NCBI GenBank assembly: GCA_958450365.1
Contig: CAUEEP010000901.1
Coordinates: forward strand, 186,001-250,000
DNA: 64,000 nt
Reading direction: 5' to 3'
Source of the DNA: Mesorhabditis belari
Taxonomy: Eukaryota; Nematoda; Chromadorea; Rhabditida; Rhabditidae
The stretch's first letter is position 1, and the number at the start of each line of letters is the position of its first letter. A model generated the notes under the pieces. It was not told the DNA's origin. It searched no databases and was given only the letters and a program-made list of their open reading frames with translations. The position numbers were made by a program, and so were the translations under genes. Below, piece after piece: positions 11,362-21,124 of the stretch.

Positions 11362-11878
11362 TTAGGTTGTCCAATAAGTAATGCGTGTTTTGACACGATT
11401 TTTAAAATATCACAAAATTAACAAAAGAGAACTTTATTAATCGATATATTCTCCACAACAATCAACAACATTTCTCCATCGTCCGAGCAAAGAGTGAAGT
11501 CCGTCATAATAGAATGAAGCTGGTTTCGATGAGAAGAAATCGTCGAGCCATTTTTGCACCTCGTCAACACTTTTGACTCGTTTCCGTCCGCAAATCGTTT
11601 AAACCAGCGCTGGCACTGGCTGATTGAAATTGAATCCTCTCCAAATGCGGCACAGATAGTTCGATGGCAATTCGCTGCAGTTTTACCTCGTTTGAAATCA
11701 TACAGCATTGATGCGCGGACAACAAACTTTTTGTCTTTCATCTGCAAAACAACATATCTATTATAAAACAAAGGCAAATGAATAAAATAATATATAAAAA
11801 TAAACACAAGATGCAATTCGAAGCGATTTCGCAATAGTTTCGAAATAAGTAACACGCATTACTTATTGGACAACCTAA
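11362..11878 (-). mobile_element. Internally deleted mariner element
   Basis: Inverted ends TTAGGTTGTCCAATAAGTAA (left) and TTACTTATTGGACAACCTAA (right) are flanked by TA. The minus strand encodes the mariner N-terminal helix-turn-helix (VVRASMLYDFKRGKTAANCH.. then SQCQRWFKRF) and, after the deletion, the transposase C-terminus (SLLGRWRNVVDCCGEYIDK in another frame). The catalytic DD34D core is missing, so at 517 bp it is non-autonomous. Confidence 0.85.
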
Positions 11879-11992
11879 TAGTTATACAAAAATGTCCTTG
11901 CCTAGGATTTTTGGCACTAAAAGGCAGATTTTTGGCAGTACTACAAGGTGAACAGTTTCAGTTACATTTTCTGGCCCTTCTTTTGGCATCTA

Positions 11993-12225
11993 CAGTACTG
12001 GACAATGAAATATGATATTTGAAAAACGATCGTCACTTTCGCGCGTCTGTAACTCCCTTGTCTTTGAGTTTAAACTATTAGTGTTATACATTTTCTGAAA
12101 GCTCTTTTCAAGGACTACACAATGGTAATATTAATATTTAGAAATACGGTAAAGACAAGGGAGTTACAGACGCGCGAAAGTGCGAAAGAGTTTTTTCAAA
12201 TATGATATTTCATTGTCCAGTAGTG
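11993..12225. repeat. Palindromic MITE, family B (233 bp), copy 1
   Basis: Ends CAGTACTGGACAATGAAATA and TATTTCATTGTCCAGTAGTG, flanked by TA. The arms share AACTCCCTTGTCTTT / AAAGACAAGGGAGTT. A second copy of exactly the same length lies at 56103-56335 in the PAPS transporter gene. Confidence 0.8.
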
Positions 12226-13800
12226 TAGCTACCGTATCCCCCTTTGGGATACGGTAGCTAGCTTTGGAAAGAGAGCAAGCAGAAAAACCTGCTAACTATA
12301 GCCCTGACTCATAAAAGTACATACTAGGCATAAAAAATCAAAATTCCTGTCAGCTTAACCTTCTTTTAGAGTATTTACGGTAGGGAACGGAGAAATTTTA
12401 TAAAAGATCAGACAAGGATAAAGTTTGAGTCGGTAGTTGGAGCAAGCTTTAGAATATCTAATTGAGTCGATGTTCAAAAAAGACCTAAGTTTCTGATCCA
12501 TTACCTGGGCCCAGGTAATGGGTCAGAAACTTGGCTGGGCCAGCTGGGCCAGCCCTGCATACAACTTACGACTTCTGTCCTGAATTAGAGGCTCAGCTCC
12601 GGTTGGGTCACACTTTTAACTGGTAAACTGTAAATACCAACTGAGACAGTGAGATAGATATTTATATCGGCTTTAACAAATCTCCCAACGCTCACCAAAA
12701 CTGTTATGGCATTTTTGGTCTGCTGAACATTTCACAAAGGGCCACTCCTCAAAATAGCTCGGATTTCTCGCGCGGTGATGACTTTAAGAAACGATCAAGT
12801 TTGATTGAAATCTCTTCTTATCACAAACTCTCTGTCTTTATCCGATTTAAGTGAGGTCCCTTCCGGATTCATCCATTTTTGGAGATTTTAAGTGTACCAG
12901 AGAGAGATTATCCCCAAAACGACATAGGGCATGAAATCAGCTAAAGTGGAAGGGTGAAAATAAGTATGGAAAAATTTTAGAGTTCATGTAGATCAACAAA
13001 TTCCAACACTGAATCTTTAGAACTTCTTTACAAATAGTTCAATTGCAGTTAACTTACTGTAATTCTCGACTTTAGACGTACTTTAGCTAGGTCGCGAAAG
13101 GAAGGTTCAAAGCGGATTCTTCTATTGGGCAATCAGTATCTTGTAATCATTGTCAGAAAACTCAAAAGTAACAGTAACTTCAAAGTATTCAGCTAATACA
13201 ATATCAAGATTGAGATCTTCCACCATTTATACAGTCGATCGTTTCATTCCCTAATAATTTTTTCAAACACTTGATCAGTCAAAAATTCTTTACTGACACA
13301 TTCGCAACGATACGGCTCACCAGTGAACCGTACGTGGATTTAACACTTTTTTGAGGCCGATTGGGCTGAAAATTTGCAACAGGGGTTTTCGGGGTCAAGG
13401 AATTCGAATCCGTACTTTGTTTTTAAAGAAAGTTGCTCTATTTTTGGATATTTCATCCGGTTTAATTACTCAAGTGCGACCCCCACATCCAGTGCCAGAA
13501 GGCGCGCGATTACGGGAATTTTTCATTTTTACGTAATCGTGCGGCTTCTGGCATACGTATAGGGGTATAGGACAGAATCCAAACTTGGTTTCGCTCTTTT
13601 TTCTCCACTTTGATTTAATTACCCAAGGTTTTAGAGTTTTGTGATAACCGTATTGAGTTGGAAATTAAAGTTGCTCAAAAATAATAACGGATTCAGATTC
13701 TCTATCCCAGAATGCCCTCGGTTACAAATTTTCAGAGCTACAGCTAACATAGATAGCTGTCGTCTGTAAGAAATATATGTTGATGTTTTGATCTATATAA
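12226..13800. other. Intergenic, no gene seen
   Basis: Contains a perfect palindrome CCATTACCTGGGCCCAGGTAATGG within 12491-12535. A degenerate SL-like mosaic lies near 13453-13520 (GGTTTAATTACTCAAG, then TGCCAGAAGGCGCGCGATTA, the inverse of sequence upstream of the 40.06 kb SL RNA gene). No exon structure recognised. Confidence 0.45.
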
Positions 13801-13879
13801 TTTCTTGTGAGACCGTGTCTCAAAACAAAACCCTTCCTTTCTATTCAATGATACAGAAATAAGTGTAGTGTAGAAGTAG

Positions 13880-14735
13880 AAAGATGGGAAATAAGGGTAG
13901 AGGGATATCGTCCAGTTGTCCTCGATAATGCACAGTTGCTGGAGATTGTCGAGTTGGATCCAACTGAAACTTTGCCCGAATTAGCCGAATACTTTAAATG
14001 TGATTCGAGCACAATTTCTCGACACCTTTCGCTCATTGGAAAAAGGAATCGTTGTGGGCAATGGGTCCCACATGAATTGGTCCTCTGAAAACAAGGTCAA
14101 TCGAGTTTTATTTTCTCGGATTCTACTGAAAGAGACTACGGGCGGTGCTTTTTTGAAAGCATGTTGATGATAGACGAAAAGTGAACATATTTCAATAATA
14201 CAACACGCAAAAGGCAATAGTTGAGCAAAGGAGAAAGGCCGATTCCGACATCACATCCAGAACTTGACGGAAAGAAAGTTATGCTGTCGGTCTTTTGGAA
14301 TATGAAAGTAATCGTTTATTTTGAATTACGAAAATCTTCAAAAACTATAACTTCGCAAAGCGACATCGAACAGCTGAAGAAAGTTGATGAAATTCCACGA
14401 GAAAGGGCTTTGATCCAAGGACAATCCATTTACTCGCTCACAATGCCCGGGTACACACATCAAACTTGGCTCAAAACACCATAGAAGAATTAGGCTGGAA
14501 ACTTGTGCCTCATCCGCCCTATTCGCCCCATGTTGCTCCCTCAGATTACCACTTGTTCCTGTCTATGCAACACTCTCTTGCAAATCTAAAGTTTAACAAT
14601 CCTGAAGAAGTCGAAATTTGGGTGCAAGACTACTTTGCGTCCCGGGACCCCGAATTTTTCGAATCAGACAACCGAAGTCTACGCAAAAAATGTAAGAACA
14701 TAGTTGATAATATTGACAAATATCTTTTGGAATAA
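13880..14735 (+). pseudogene. Decayed mariner transposase
   Basis: Near full-length DD34D mariner transposase broken by stops and frameshifts. Successive frames give LPELAEYFKCDSSTISRHLS (second helix-turn-helix), then the C-terminal part with LGWKLVPHPPYSPHVAPSDY-type sequence (14494 onward). The SPHVAPSDYHLF motif has H where mariners have the third catalytic Asp (SPDLAPSD). It ends DNIDKYLLE at 14735. Inactive. It lies just upstream of the broken Srt fragment. Confidence 0.8.
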
Positions 14736-15180
14736 AGTTGTTTTCTTATTGATTTTTGGGCTGTTGAAGTGTTGGTTATAATCCGCAGTTTCTTTTGCAA
14801 GTACCTAATATATAGATACTTTATTCAGGACCTGAAATCAAGTGCGCTAGATTTAAGATTAATACACATCAAACACAAAAAAGCCCGATAAAAAGGAATA
14901 CGATATAATGTATGTAATGGGTAGCACAGACAAGGTCAAGAATCCACTAGACCTATAGTGGAGTGGAGCCATAAGCTAAAAACCCTCCGTGAAGCGGGTG
15001 TTTCGGTCGGTCTGACGAATAAAAAGAGTCGCGTTTTATAAGAACAGAACGTCAACTTTTAAGCAAACGGTTTCAATATTCGAGTTGAAACAATCCTAGG
15101 CCAACAATTGCAATTTATCAGAAAGTTTGGCCCGCATTTCGAGTCCAAAAGCCCAAATTTCAATTCCACTTCGATTTCAG

Positions 15181-15458
15181 CCGTCTGGTCGATGGCCTCT
15201 TACTTCTATGTGCTGCTTGCCGTGAATCGTTTCCTCGTCGTGGTCTCCAGTCCGAAAGTCACTCACATGTTTCAGGTTTGAGCAAAAAGGAGATTTCGAG
15301 AATGAGAATTATTCTAATTCCAGAAAATTCCAATCAGCTTGTGGCTCTTGCTGGGTCTTCTGTATGGATTAGCGGCAGGGATTGGCTCAAAGCCTTTACC
15401 TTTCAATTCTCGAGCTTTTGGCGGTATCTATGTGCCAGCGATTGAGGACCTGAAAAAA
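15181..15458 (+). pseudogene. Srt chemoreceptor fragment (two exons)
   Basis: Exons 15181-15275 (95 nt) and 15324-15458 (135 nt) have exactly the sizes and phases of exons 4 and 5 of the complete Srt gene (6326-6420, 7032-7166). The first reads ..SYFYVLLAVNRFLVVVSSPK, the second ..LLYGLAAGIGSKPLPFNSRA and IEDLKK. Both are open with good splice sites. I found no neighbouring exons on either side, so this looks like a truncated paralogue. A dispersed gene with exons lost in the repeats is the alternative. Confidence 0.7.
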
Positions 15459-16974
15459 GTGAGCTCAGAAGACTGAAATAGTTATCGTTTTTTCTAACAA
15501 AGTTATCTGATCAGCCTAAAAAGCCGTCAGAAAAAGAAATGTTGAAGTTGAAAGAAGTTTAAGAATAAAAAGTCTTTTTGACTATTCTCTTTGTCTATCA
15601 CGGCGCATTTCGCCTGGCAGACTGTCAGTGGTGGGTTGGGGAGTTTGCTTGCATTTGCTTACAAGGAAAACAATTGTTTAATTGATTGTTTAACAGGTTG
15701 TTTAACCAGGTCATGGTAAAGCTGAAGGTTTGAGTACTAGGCAGGTCTGGGTAAGTTCTGTTCCCGTCCAACCGTCCAACCTAGTCCAGTCCAATGAATT
15801 CGTCTGAAAAATTGATGAAGCCTAGCCAAGCCTAGTCCATTCCAATTCAGTGGCTGAAAATAAACAAATTACTTAACATGTCAAGTTATCCAGACCAAGA
15901 TAAAGTTCAAGTTTAAGTAACGAGGCATGTAAAGTAGTCAAATCTGATCCTATTCAGTCCAGTCGAATCCTGTTTAAAAGTTGAGCGCTAACTTTTAAAA
16001 GGAATTTTCTATTTACAACGAAAAAAGATTAGCAACATCATAGTCAGTTTACCTCAATACATAAACCTCAATACATGGATCAAATTCCGTCAGTCAGTTT
16101 ACCTCAATACATGGATCAAATTCCGGGCCGACAAAGGAGCCGAAAGAGAGGAGAAATACGAGCGACAGTATCCCGAGAGCTGTCCCAAAAAGTCCATAAA
16201 GATATTCCTTTTGAGAAAAAGCTAAAGATACTCTTTATTTTGTTTGTACTATTTTGTTCTAGCTGTTCTTCGTGTTTTACGCAAAAATAAACTATGAAAT
16301 TTGGGAATTTAGAGTGCTTATTTATATTTATTTAGAGTGTCTCAAACATTTTTTGGAGCTTTGAGCATCTCATTTTTTTGTTTTGAAAAAGATTGACTCA
16401 AATCTGGTGAAAACCCTTGCCAATCTCGTTCTCAAAAGAGAAAAACTCCATGGAAACCATATAAATCTTTCATTTTTTTGCCTCAATTTACTCCTCTTTT
16501 TCTAAGTTGACTCGAGAATCCGATCTAAGAAATTCATTCTAGAATCCCGTTTCTTTAGTTTTTCAATCTTTATGCTTTTCTGGCTTCTTTCCTTTTCTCT
16601 TTTCAATCCGTTTTCTTGAGTCTTTCCGTACTTAACAATAAGATTAAAACTTACAAGGAGGAAGGGAAAGGAAGAAAGAGAAGTTATTGAAGTTTTAGTA
16701 GTAAATTCGTAAACTGTAGTAAATTTCTCGACATTTAATACTTAGGTTTCACCTATGTAAACTATGCATTGGCGCAAATCAGCCAGTGTTCAGCGTGTTC
16801 GGCTGAGCGCAAATCAACCGCAAATCAACCCCCGGCATTAAATCTGCGGTTAACTGCTGGTTTTTTAAATCCATTTTTTAAGGTTTTAAGAATCTTATAG
16901 TAAATCTTATAGTAAATTAAGACCATTAAGACTTCAGTTTTGATTATAAGCCAAAATTCGTCAAAATATTAACC
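15459..16974. other. Intergenic, no gene seen
   Basis: Holds a 39-bp direct duplication (CAGTCAGTTTACCTCAATAC at about 16041 and 16090). The open frame at 16075-16290 crosses this duplication and has no recognisable features. Confidence 0.45.
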
Positions 16975-17913
16975 AATTTTATTCCAAAAGTTGTTTTTCT
17001 AGGTAATTTGAGGGCGTAGAATCGAAATTTGGACATATCAGAGCCTGTGGAAACAAACGGACGGAGTTATACAAAGAGAAAAATCGACAATTTTCTGTAA
17101 TTTGATCTAGCCGTTTTGTCGCGGGTGGGACAAATGCTACTTTTTTTTTGCTGGAAAAGGCCTTAGGCAAGGCCGTAGAGCTTCGAAAATATTTCCCTGT
17201 AAAGGAATCGTATGCGTAGATTCCGAATTTCGACAAATCAGACCTCGCTGACACGTCAAATTTGGGCTAAAAGGCAAAAACTACGTAACTTAACGCTTTT
17301 CCGCAGTTTTTGCCTTTTAGCCCAAATTCGACGTGTCAGCGAGGTCTGATTTGTCGAAATTCGGAATCTACGCATACGATTCCCTTCTATGAAAACATTT
17401 TTGAAGCTCTACGACCTTGCCTAAGGCCTTTTCCAGCAGAAAAAAGGTCGCATTTGTCTCACCCCCGTTAAAATTAAAAGCGTTCCTCAAGAGTGCTGTA
17501 TTTTCTAAACAGTCAATCATTTGAATTCATTTTAATCCCAAAATAAATCTACTATATATAAAAAATAGTTAAAACGTTTGTCCGTCCGTTTGTCTGTCAT
17601 GCCTACGCGATAATACAAAATACGTTAACGCAAAATTACAACAAAGTTAGCTAGAAAGCTGAAAATTTGTACACGGGGGTTTTCGGGAGCGAGGAATCCG
17701 AGAAACTTAACGCTTTTCCGCAGTTTTTGCCTTTTAGCCCAAATTCGACGTGTCAGCGAGGTCTGATTTGTCGAAATTCGGAATCTACGCATACGATTCC
17801 TTTACAGGGAAATATTTTCGAAGCTCTACGACCTTTCCTAAGGCCTTTTCCAGCAAAAAAAAGGTGCGTAAATGTCCGGGCGCGCAAAAAAAGGTCGCAT
17901 TTGTCCCACTCCC
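16975..17913. repeat. Composite repeat of family A hairpins
   Basis: 16975-17122 matches one arm of the 1487-1950 MITE (TTGTTTTTCTAGGTAATTTG). 17123-17466 is a hairpin with GGGTGGGACAAATG and GGTCGCATTTGTCTCACCCC ends and the arm GAGGTCTGATTTGTCGAAAT in both orientations. 17467-17690 is a linker with GTTTGTCCGTCCGTTTGTCTG. A further half hairpin follows to 17913. Linker plus hairpin recur inverted at 32030-32640. Confidence 0.65.
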
Positions 17914-19130
17914 AAAACCTGCGCAAAAAATTGCTTTTATATTTTTTTCTTTGCGCAGGCGCACTTTTTAGAAAACGCATTACTCGACAATTACTCGAGC
18001 TATTATTCGGTAGAAAATTACTCATGCAAATTTACTAGAGTAATTACTTACTCGCGAGGAACACACTCTATCGGTAGGCATCTCTTCGATTTGCCCCATT
18101 AAAGTCAAGTTATTAAAACGTGTAATCAACATGATACATTTGTTTACTAATTTAGAAAAACTGGCTGTGTATTAAAAATCGAGTTTCCTTTCCTATTTCG
18201 AAGTTAGTTGTGACTAGTGTTGACTAGTAAGAGATCAATGACGCCACTGTTTTTCGTTACGGTTTTGGAGACACAAGCTAGCGCCTACCCAAAGCGGAAC
18301 TCGGAAAATCTTTCGCCTTTCAATTTAGACGTCAAAACATCAAAACTATTAGATTTTTCATTTTGATTTGTACTCCCTTTTCAAACTTTCAAAGAAACTT
18401 CCTGTAAAGAAATATTCTTTGCGTGCTTGGTACTCTTCACTCAAGACACGTTATTTCTTGTTTCGAGATATCTGATCTCACTTGAACTAAAAACACTTTA
18501 TTCAATAGCCGAGTGACTCGGAATCTTTGGGTTCTCATTTGAGCAACTTTTAAACAAGATCGACAATCGAATTAAAAGTGACGATAAAAAACAGAAAGAA
18601 TTTCGTCCTAATTAGGACACAACTTTCACACAATGAGAGGAAAGCAGAAAGAAAAATGAAAGATAACAAAAAAGCAAAATGAACAACGGTTGCCTTCGAT
18701 AGGCTTTAACACAAGATACTCAGCTAACAAGCTACAAAACAATAGATGATTTGGGGCGCGAAATAGAATAAAGGCGCACCGATTTCCTCAATACTTTTCC
18801 AATTTTTAGGCTGTCAGAGTTAGATAACTTTTAGTGGCTATTCGCCACACTTCCTCAATCTTGTTCTTTAATCCTTTTCTTTTCGATTTCCTCTATTTCC
18901 ATTACCATTCCATTCCATTACTAACTCAATTCGCAATAATAACTTTGTTTACTTCTTTTCTCGAACTTGTGCCTTTCAGTGGGCTTTAAATCACCGTTTT
19001 AAAGGTACAAATTATCGGAGCGATTAGCTCATTTGCTTCAATAAAGTTTTCATTTCCTGAAAAAAAGGTTTTTTCAAAGTTTTTTCAAAGTTTTCAAAGT
19101 TTTTCCATTGTTTTTCCATTTCAGTGTTCA
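17914..19130. other. Intergenic, no gene seen
   Basis: AT-rich, with short GAAAG and CTTTT runs. The 3' part is the likely upstream region of the secreted-protein gene that starts at 19131. Confidence 0.4.
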
Positions 19131-20050
19131 ATGAAGCGATTCATTCTATTATTTGGGTTTACTTTGGCCATAAAATGTTTTGCTGGAGAAGCAAAGGATG
19201 AGCAGATTCACAATTGTCCCTTCTGCATGCTCCCAATTGACAATGTTGGACCACCGAAACACCTCGAAAATGATACGATCAGGTTAAAAAACGATCTTTG
19301 ATCACTTGGCTAAGAAAAAGTTTACGAATTAGAAGAATAAAGGACTCTCTTCAAATACAGGATCACTTAAAAATTGATTTAATAAAAAAATCGAATGATT
19401 TAAGTGATGATCTAGCTTTCCCTTTACGGACTGGACTGTGAAAAGCGATCGATCGATTAACGATCAAATTTGATTCCTAAATAGCCGAGTATACTGTGAT
19501 CTTATTTGAGATCGAAGATGAGGATTAGAAGATCCGACAATGGATAGCGCCAATCGATTCGTCGTCCTTGAAACCCCTTGAAACGAATCGATTGGCGCTA
19601 TCCATTATCGGATCTGCTAATCCTCATCTTCAATCTCAAATAAGACCACAGTATACTCGGCTGTTTAGGAATCAAATTTGATCGTTAATCGATCGATCTC
19701 TTTCACAGTCATTTACTGTTCGACAAAATGGATAGCGCCAATCGATTCGTCGTCCTTGAAACCCCTTGAAACGATTGGCGATTGACGCTATCCATTGTCG
19801 GATCTGCAAATTCTCATCTTCAATCTTTCTATCTAATCTATTAGCTTTTCTATAGCGTTCAGAAGTGAGTCAACAACTTTTAAACGAAAATATTTTCAGC
19901 GGTTTTGGCATGAACGTCTCGCAGCGTCGATCGATGTTCAAAGCAATGGGCGCTCATCGCTTTTTCCAACATCATCACTCGCACATCCATCCACATCAAC
20001 ATCAGCAGCCACATCACCAAAAAAAGAAAAGATCAGTTAACAGAAAATAA
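19131..20050 (+). CDS. Small secreted His-rich protein, uncharacterised
   Basis: ATG 19131 lies 6 nt after a TTTCAG at 19119-19124, the typical spacing of an SL trans-splice acceptor. Exon 1 (19131-19282) encodes a signal peptide (MKRFILLFGFTLAIKCFAG) and a CPFC motif (HNCPFCMLPIDN). The second exon ends at TAA 20048-20050 and reads LLNENIFSGFGMNVSQRRSM.., a His-rich stretch (HRFFQHHHSHIHPHQHQQPHH) and a basic tail KKKRSVNRK. The usual acceptors (19854, 19860) give the wrong phase. Only the AG at 19868-19869 joins the frames (110 aa in total), and its context is poor. So either an unusual acceptor is used or the gene carries an indel. No family recognised. The intron is filled by a palindromic element. 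Confidence 0.55.
19444..19704. repeat. Palindromic element in the secreted-protein intron
   Basis: Arms GATCGATCGATTAACGATCA at 19449 and TGATCGTTAATCGATCGATC ending near 19697, pairing over most of the length. A partial third arm follows at 19727-19830 (GGATAGCGCCAATCGATTCG repeated). Non-coding. Confidence 0.65.
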
Positions 20051-20121
20051 ATGTTCTCACTGATTTAAACTGTTTGAAAAATGCAAAAAATTTTGTAAAT
20101 TTTGTAAAAAATCCTTTTTAA

Positions 20122-20875
20122 CCCATTCGAAACCGCAGCGTTTTTTCTTTTTTTTCGCCTGGGACCAAGCCTTTTTTTGACATTTTTGACTCCGAAGCAG
20201 TTTATCCAGATGGTTGGAAAGATTTAAGAGAGTCTCCTACACCATTTATTTTTGATGAAGAACGATTTGGATTTGACTTTAGTGCTTTTCAAGATCCTAT
20301 CGATTATTATTCTTATTTTATCGACGATAAATTAATCAATATGTTAGTAGGCGAATCTAATAAACATGGCAAAAGGAAAACAAACTGGCAGGATTTCAAT
20401 GCAAAATCTTTCAAGCTCTTCCTGACTCTGTATCTTCAAATGGGAATCGTCAAATTACCGAGGATTCGTGACAAATGAGAATTACTGGAGTAGCAGGCCT
20501 GGATTAGGAGGATTTTCCCACATGTCCAACATTATGTCAAGAGCAAAATTTGAATCTATTCTTCGCAACCTGCGTTTTTGTGATAATGAACTGGATCCTG
20601 CAGGAGATCGGCTTTATAAGATTAGAACTATTATGGAACATTTCAATGCAAAACCAGAGGCTGCATTGATTCCGGGTAAATATGACACGTCTTTTTGTCC
20701 ACGTAATTTGTAGATTTGTTACAATTGGAATATACATGTAATGCTGAAAAACAGCAAAAAAAGCCAATTAATTGAATGAAAATAGCTCAATTAGCGCTAA
20801 AGCGAATAATCGCTGCAGCGGTCCGTTCCTGAGTTTTTGCTGCAGCGATTATTCGCTGCAGAAGTTTCGATGGGG
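20122..20875 (+). mobile_element. Non-autonomous piggyBac element with transposase remnant
   Basis: Flanked by TTAA on both sides (20118-20121 and 20876-20879), the diagnostic piggyBac target duplication. The ends begin CCCATTCGAAACCGCAGCG and, inverted, CCCCATCGAAACTTCTGCAG. Between them 20170-20713 encodes part of the piggyBac (DDE_Tnp_1_7) transposase N-terminal half: DDKLINMLVGESN, FLTLYLQMGIVKLPRIRDK, then after a frameshift near 20470 YWSSRPGLGGFSHMSNIMSR and FESILRNLRFCDN. The catalytic region is gone. A subterminal hairpin (GCGAATAATCGCTGCAGC / GCTGCAGCGATTATTCGC) precedes the right end. Confidence 0.85.
20170..20713 (+). pseudogene. piggyBac transposase fragment, frameshifted
   Basis: Two overlapping frames (20177-20476 and 20468-20713) together give the N-terminal part of a piggyBac transposase up to the conserved IMSRxxFE..LRNLRF block and a following KIRTIMEHFN segment. 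No DDD catalytic residues remain. It has one frameshift, is truncated at 20713, and is not functional. Confidence 0.8.
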
Positions 20876-21124
20876 TTAAAAGTCAACTCTTGAAAGGAAT
20901 TTGAGAAAACATTAAAAAAATGACCAAAATTTTCGATAACAACTAGAATTTAGCTATCTTGTTGTCTTTTTTAAAAGCTTTTATGAATAAGAATTGGTCC
21001 ATTCAGCTCTTTTTGTTATCTCAAATGGTTTTATCGATGTTTCCTGACCTCTCTTTATTTCTTTGTCCCTAAAATTTCCGCTTTTCTTTTGCTATTTCCT
21101 AGACAACAACAAAGAAAGTTTGAG

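Noticed and set aside
13453..13530. SL RNA gene (GGTTTAATTACTCAAG)
   Set aside because: No donor, Sm site or hairpin follows; instead inverted SL-upstream sequence follows, so it is a scrambled relic.
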